A program made the position numbers and the translations under genes. A DNA stretch of 55,922 nt. Origin: a bacterium. GTDB taxonomy: Bacteria > JACRDZ01 > JAQUKH01. The stretch covers positions 1 through 55,922 of the forward strand of contig JAQUKH010000015.1 of the NCBI GenBank assembly GCA_028719205.1, given 5' to 3'. The number at the start of each line of letters is the position of its first letter. The first letter of the stretch is position 1. This document shows, piece after piece, positions 52,599 through 55,922 of this stretch. The notes under the pieces were generated by a model, which saw only the letters and a list, made by a program, of their open reading frames with translations, did not search any database and was not told the DNA's origin.

Positions 52599-52708
52599 AA
52601 TAATTGTTAGTTTGAAGTTATAGTAAGATATTGAAAAAATAAATTTTGAAATACAAAGTATATTCTCCTTAAGTCCTTATATTTCTTTCCTAATAAGCTC
52701 CTGATTAT

Positions 52709-53443
52709 CTACATCATATTCAGTTCTAATGTGGGTATTCGTTTATTAACCCAGCTTCTTATTAAATCTTCATTTTTTATCGACATATCCTTTCCGAGTA
52801 TAATACTTGCTAAAAGTTCAGGTGGTTCTATTTTAATTGGAGGTTGTATTAATGAAGGAGTAACAATTCTAATTTCTTCTTCATTAATCCAATCATTTTT
52901 TTTGTTGAAAAAGAATATGAAACTCATAGGCATATTTGTGACGTCTATTGGTGTAATATTATCAGTATAATTAACTTCAAAGGCTGTTTTAAATATACCA
53001 TCATTAAAAAATTCAAGGCAATATCCTTTATGACTATCTGCATAGTTTGCCCATAAACTCATATTGTTCCAACGCTTTGATAATGAATATATTCGATTAT
53101 TCTTATCTAATTCATTATACATTTTTTTACAAAGGTCATTACGTAATTCATCACCTTCTGATTTGTTTACCATATTTTCAATTATTTTATAATGAAACAC
53201 TCTTTCTGTAAGGTTTAAATTAGGATTATCTAAAATAAATGAATCCCATATAAAAGTTATAAATTTATCTTTTGGTGAATTGGACAATTTTGGTCTTCCC
53301 TCTGCAGGATCATTTAGTTCACTTGGACGTGGGAAATATAGTTCATTTTTTAAAATAATTGATTCTAAATAACTAATTTTGGAATCTTTTGCACTACCAT
53401 ATTTATAAAGATGTTTTCCTTTGGGTTTAATTAAATTATCCAT
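52709..53443 (-). CDS. DUF2971 family protein
   Basis: Function unknown; DUF2971 proteins are soluble and frequently found in accessory regions. Recognisable segments are the N-terminal LYKYGSA, ELYFPRPSELNDPAEG at about residues 52-67, IYSLSKRWNNMSLWANYADS, HKGYCLEF and WINEEEIRIV. Length is 244 residues. The gene is isolated on the minus strand between two plus-strand blocks, next to tRNA-derived repeats. It is AT-rich with no CGCG seen, so it was probably acquired by transfer. A defence or stress role is possible but not shown. Confidence 0.85.
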   Translation of the reverse strand: MDNLIKPKGKHLYKYGSAKDSKISYLESIILKNELYFPRPSELNDPAEGRPKLSNSPKDKFITFIWDSFILDNPNLNLTERVFHYKIIENMVNKSEGDELRNDLCKKMYNELDKNNRIYSLSKRWNNMSLWANYADSHKGYCLEFFNDGIFKTAFEVNYTDNITPIDVTNMPMSFIFFFNKKNDWINEEEIRIVTPSLIQPPIKIEPPELLASIILGKDMSIKNEDLIRSWVNKRIPTLELNMM

Positions 53444-53584
53444 ATGCTATAAGTTATGCACATAAAAAAACAGTCAGAATATTTATAAATAGGAAAATAT
53501 TTTTCATAGAATAAAATAAATTATATTCACTTTTTCAAACAAAGGCAAGAAAAGAAGTTGGAAAGTAATATGAGCAAAAATAAT

Positions 53585-53613
53585 TTGACATACCACTGTT
53601 TTTAGGATATTCT
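53585..53613 (+). promoter_or_regulatory. Promoter of dinD
   Basis: TTGACA (53585-53590), 17 bases, then TATTCT (53608-53613). It resembles the aroD promoter (54509-54537) in boxes, spacing and much of the spacer. The leader is only about 20 bases and has no ribosome site. No E. coli-type LexA box is seen. Confidence 0.6.
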
Positions 53614-53639
53614 CAAAAAACTATATCAAAAAAAACTAT

Positions 53640-54485
53640 ATGAAAACAGCAATCATTCAAACACTAACAAACAACTTTGAATCTTATGCCAAAAAGACCG
53701 AAAGCGGAGTAGAGTTTTGGCTTGCTCGTGATTTGCAGTCTTTGTTGGGATATACAAAATGGGACAATTTTCTCAATGTTGTTTCAAAGGCAAAAACTGC
53801 CTGTGAAGTATCAGGCCATGAAATTTATGACCATTTTGCCGACGTCGGGAAAATGGTTTCTATTGGATCCGGAGCGGAAACTGAAATTTCCGATATTATG
53901 CTTACCCGCTACGCCTGCTATCTCATAGCCCAAAATGGTGACCCACGAAAAGAAGAAATTGCCTTTGCTCAAACCTATTTTGCTCTCCAAACAAGGAAAT
54001 TAGAAGTTATTGAGCGAAGATTACTTGAATCTGAACGGCTTTCTGCAAGAAAAAAATTAGCCGAAACAGAAAAAGAGCTTTCAGGGGTTATTTTTGAACA
54101 AACCGGAAGCGACAAAAATTTTGGGATTATTAGGAGCAAGGGGGACAAAGCATTATTTGGCTACACTACCGAACAAATGAAAAATAAGTGGCAAGTACCA
54201 AAAGGAAGAGCTTTGGCAGATTTTGCTCCAACAATTATTCTTAAAGCTAAAGATTTTGCCACTGAAATAACAATTTTTAACGCAAAAGCAAACCAGATGA
54301 AAACAGAACAGAAAATTTCCAATGAACACATTACCAACAATAAAAGCGTGAGAAAAACTTTAATTGAAAGAGGAATTAGGCCGGAAAGTCTGCCCGCTGA
54401 AGAAGATATTCAAAAAGTGGATAGAAAATTAAAATCAGAAGACAAAAAAGGTTTAAAAAATCCGCCCTCATTAGATAATAAATAA
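53640..54485 (+). CDS. dinD: DNA-damage-inducible protein D (DinD-like)
   Basis: DinD in Escherichia coli is an SOS-induced protein that counteracts RecA filaments. The N-terminal BRO-N-like domain has FWLARDLQSLLGYTKWDNF, followed by DIMLTRYACYLIAQNGDPRK and FAQTYFALQTRKLE. The C-terminal region has GKGDKALFGYTTEQMK-like text (SKGDKALFGYTTEQMKNKW) and ends in a charged tail. The 281-residue length fits. The gene is often mobile. It shows no CGCG context and is flanked by similar promoter sequences, which suggests insertion upstream of aroD. Confidence 0.92.
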   Translation: MKTAIIQTLTNNFESYAKKTESGVEFWLARDLQSLLGYTKWDNFLNVVSKAKTACEVSGHEIYDHFADVGKMVSIGSGAETEISDIMLTRYACYLIAQNGDPRKEEIAFAQTYFALQTRKLEVIERRLLESERLSARKKLAETEKELSGVIFEQTGSDKNFGIIRSKGDKALFGYTTEQMKNKWQVPKGRALADFAPTIILKAKDFATEITIFNAKANQMKTEQKISNEHITNNKSVRKTLIERGIRPESLPAEEDIQKVDRKLKSEDKKGLKNPPSLDNK

Positions 54486-54508
54486 TTCTATAAACCAACA
54501 AAAACCCT

Positions 54509-54537
54509 TTGACATATCGCCATTTTTAATATATTCT
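54509..54537 (+). promoter_or_regulatory. Promoter of aroD (possible leaderless start)
   Basis: TTGACA (54509-54514), 17 bases, then TATTCT (54532-54537). Only eight bases separate the -10 box from the aroD ATG, and there is no ribosome site, so the transcript may start at the AUG. Confidence 0.6.
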
Positions 54538-54545
54538 CTACAATC

Positions 54546-55277
54546 ATGCCCAATCTAAAAATCGGAAAAGTTATACTAGGCCGCGCCCCCGTTGTTGTCG
54601 GGACAATAACCGATTCAGAGGTAAATTCAGGTAAGCTCAAGGATAATATATTCAAAAAAATAGATATAGTCGAGATCCGCATCGATAGATTTAAAGATGT
54701 TTCCATTGATTACATAACCTCCGTGGTAAAAAAATTGAACGCCTCCCTTACTAACCCGATAATTGTCACAATAAGGGATAAAAAAGAGGGCGGGGAAAAA
54801 GCAATTACTGATGATGCAAGGTTTGAAATACTAAAGAATATTGTTCAATACATTGATTGTGTTGATATCGAGATAAATTCGAAATTGTTTAAAAATATAC
54901 CTTCTTTTTTCCATTTCAAAAAGAAGATCGTTATTGCCTCATATCATAATTTTAAAAATACACCGTCCAATGCTGCACTCGAAAAAATTCTTGCGAAAGG
55001 TAAAAAAAGCGGGGCGGATATTATTAAGATCGCTGTAATGGTAAATTCCAGAGATGATCTCGCGCAATTGATCAATTTTACTATTAAAAACAGGAAAAAA
55101 AATATTATAACGATCGCGATGGGGGATATAGGCCGTATTTCAAGGATCCTGAACCCGATATTAGGTTCACTTCTCACTTATGGATATGTAATTACTCCAT
55201 CGGCGCCGGGGCAACCGCCTGTTAATGAGATCATGGATCAGTTAAAATCATTTGACCCGGAATATAGTAAAAATTAG
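54546..55277 (+). CDS. aroD: 3-Dehydroquinate dehydratase, type I
   Basis: Class I Schiff-base enzyme converting 3-dehydroquinate to 3-dehydroshikimate. Key segments are VVVGTITDSE, DIVEIRIDRF (the glutamate-arginine substrate pair), IVASYHNFKNTP with the catalytic histidine, ADIIKIAVMVNS with the Schiff-base lysine, and the C-terminal TPSAPGQPPVNEI. Length is 243 residues. It completes four of the shikimate steps seen in this window (aroD, aroE, aroK, aroC). No ribosome site; see the promoter entry. Confidence 0.95.
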   Translation: MPNLKIGKVILGRAPVVVGTITDSEVNSGKLKDNIFKKIDIVEIRIDRFKDVSIDYITSVVKKLNASLTNPIIVTIRDKKEGGEKAITDDARFEILKNIVQYIDCVDIEINSKLFKNIPSFFHFKKKIVIASYHNFKNTPSNAALEKILAKGKKSGADIIKIAVMVNSRDDLAQLINFTIKNRKKNIITIAMGDIGRISRILNPILGSLLTYGYVITPSAPGQPPVNEIMDQLKSFDPEYSKN

Positions 55278-55293
55278 TTTTACTGATTTTTGC

Positions 55294-55321
55294 TTGACAA
55301 TTCCTGGAATATAGTTATAAT
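55294..55321 (+). promoter_or_regulatory. infC promoter
   Basis: TTGACA (55294-55299) and TATAAT (55316-55321), 16 bases apart. Transcription would start near 55328 and give a leader of about 275 bases before infC. Confidence 0.65.
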
Positions 55322-55429
55322 ACATCATTATCGAAGAAGAGGCAGATCCGCTTCTCACCTTACAGCTCAGGCTTGTTAAAGGTTAAAAAATTAAATATTA
55401 ATTAAAAATTAATTTTATTTTTCACGTTA

Positions 55430-55456
55430 AAGCGGATAGCAATATCCGCTTTTTTT
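55430..55456 (+). terminator. Rho-independent terminator in the infC leader
   Basis: AAGCGGATA (55430-55438) pairs perfectly with TATCCGCTT (55443-55451) around GCAA, followed by a run of T. It lies before infC, so it should act as an attenuator and not as the end of a gene. Confidence 0.85.
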
Positions 55457-55469
55457 ATTAATGAAGACA

Positions 55470-55564
55470 TTCCGATATGATCGGGATAGTCTGAATTAAC
55501 CCCGATGTTACATCGGGGTTCAATTCGTACTGTCATTTTTGTTCGTCCCGATGTTTTTCGGGAC
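55470..55564. repeat. Cluster of CCGAT-type hairpins
   Basis: Three short palindromes lie in a row: TCCGAT/ATCGGGA near 55470-55486, CCCCGATGT/ACATCGGGG at 55501-55519, and GTCCCGA/TCGGGAC near 55545-55564. Similar tips occur in attC-like site 1 and in repeat copy B, so this may be a small dispersed repeat family. Confidence 0.5.
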
Positions 55565-55602
55565 TTCATAAATGATGTTCTCATTGAAAGGAGGTGTTAA
55601 AA

Positions 55603-55922
55603 ATACAATTTATAAAACATAAGATAAATTTCAGAATAAAAGCCAGGGATGTTCAGGTTATTGGGATCGATGGCAAGAATATAGGCGCGATTCCTTTAAG
55701 AAATGCCATTAAAATGGCAGAAGAATTAGGATTGGACCTTGTCGAGATCGCTCCTAATACAAATCCTCCGGTATGTAAGATAATGGATTATGGTAAATAT
55801 AAATATGAACTGCAGAAGAAGGCAAAAGAGGCCAAAAAACATCAAAGAGTTATAGAGGTAAAAGAAATAAAGATAAGGCCTAATATCGATGAGCATGATT
55901 ATCAGGTTAAAGTCAGAAGCCT
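55603..55922 (+). CDS. infC: Translation initiation factor IF-3 (cut by window edge), probable AUA start
   Basis: Promotes start-codon selection and ribosome recycling. The frame encodes KINFRIKARDVQVIG, LGLDLVEIAPNTNPPVCKIM and DYGKYKYELQKKAKEAKKHQ, then IKIRPNIDEHDYQVK, all typical of IF-3. No ATG, TTG or usable GTG exists at the right place. GTG at 55594 overlaps the ribosome site AAAGGAGG (55587-55594). An ATA at 55603 sits eight bases after that site, an ideal distance. A non-canonical start fits the known IF-3 self-control, where AUU is used in Escherichia coli. The C-terminus lies outside the window. Confidence 0.9.
   Translation, partial: MQFIKHKINFRIKARDVQVIGIDGKNIGAIPLRNAIKMAEELGLDLVEIAPNTNPPVCKIMDYGKYKYELQKKAKEAKKHQRVIEVKEIKIRPNIDEHDYQVKVRS

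Larger units (their letters stand above)
55328..55602 (+). promoter_or_regulatory. infC leader with attenuator-like pairing
   Basis: ATCCGCTT (55346-55353) is complementary to AAGCGGAT (55430-55437), the first arm of the terminator at 55430-55456. Pairing of the early segment would block the terminator, while AGAAG/CTTCT (55335-55339 with 55351-55355) could hide that segment. This resembles the L20-controlled leaders of infC operons in Bacillus in logic, not necessarily in sequence. Three CCGAT-type hairpins follow the terminator. Confidence 0.5.

Noticed and set aside
53444-53639. LexA (SOS) box before dinD
   Set aside because: No CTGT-N8-ACAG site was found, and LexA sites in this lineage are unknown.
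55402-55584. Minus-strand open frame in the infC leader
   Set aside because: It crosses the terminator and hairpin cluster, has no ribosome site and encodes nothing recognisable.
55594-55596. GTG as infC start
   Set aside because: It overlaps the AAAGGAGG ribosome site and leaves no spacing; the ATA at 55603 fits better.
1-55922. CRISPR array, rRNA or insertion sequence
   Set aside because: No regularly spaced repeats, rRNA-like stretches, transposase or integrase genes were seen.

Overview
The window (55.9 kb, AT-rich, dense operons) looks like the chromosome of an uncultured Gram-negative bacterium. It encodes a complete type IV pilus apparatus with an outer-membrane secretin, several lipoproteins, heme biosynthesis and a quinone-linked flavoprotein. 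The base composition, short intergenic gaps and gene mix resemble poorly cultured candidate phyla (Omnitrophota, Elusimicrobia or Firestonebacteria-like lineages). That placement is a low-confidence guess, because no marker in the window decides it. TGA, TAA and TAG all act as stops.

Layout. 1-10.87 kb is a plus-strand translation and RNA operon: proS (partial), rimP, nusA, infB, rbfA, nrnA, truB, rpsO, pnp and an M16 peptidase. 10.87-13.73 kb is a foreign-looking, AT-rich block of two minus-strand secreted-protein genes. Each is followed on its 3' side by an integron attC-like hairpin (10867-10929 and 11597-11679), so it resembles a small cassette array without an integrase. 14.0-24.8 kb holds an orphan fumarase beta-like gene, a PGPGW membrane protein, AmrB/Memo, a holin-like membrane protein, a GAF/HD-GYP protein, two large convergent membrane TPR proteins (one with a HEPN-like RNxxxxH module), a phasin-like coiled coil and a UbiB kinase. 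24.8-29.9 kb is a minus-strand heme cluster, hemE-hemH-fixC-fixX-hemY, with an ETF-quinone oxidoreductase-like pair in the middle. 30.0-34.2 kb holds a winged-helix/nucleotidyltransferase-like regulator with a perfect palindromic operator, a membrane glycosyltransferase and hflX. 34.3-51.7 kb is a competence and pilus block: comEA, comEC (interrupted by an in-frame TGA), aroE, pilB-T-C-A-D-M-N-O, a lipoprotein, a pseudopilin, pilP, pilQ, aroC, an O-antigen ligase-like protein and aroK. 52.3-54.5 kb is an accessory patch: tRNA-Leu(UAA), a 25-bp repeat of its 3' end, a DUF2971 gene and dinD. 54.5-55.9 kb holds aroD and the start of infC, preceded by an attenuator-like leader.

How it fits together. 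The first operon couples translation initiation, ribosome maturation and RNA turnover. The pilus genes plus comEA and comEC form a DNA-uptake route, disabled if the comEC stop is real. Shikimate genes (aroE, C, K, D) are interleaved with pilus genes. Heme, UbiB and FixCX suggest a quinone-linked respiratory chain. Two patches (10.9-13.7 and 52.7-54.5 kb) lack the CGCG-rich codon context seen almost everywhere else, which supports horizontal origin. The best leads for new biology are the attC-like array, the HEPN-like/TPR membrane protein, the heme-fixCX linkage, the autoregulated wHTH/NTase gene and the non-canonical AUA start of infC.
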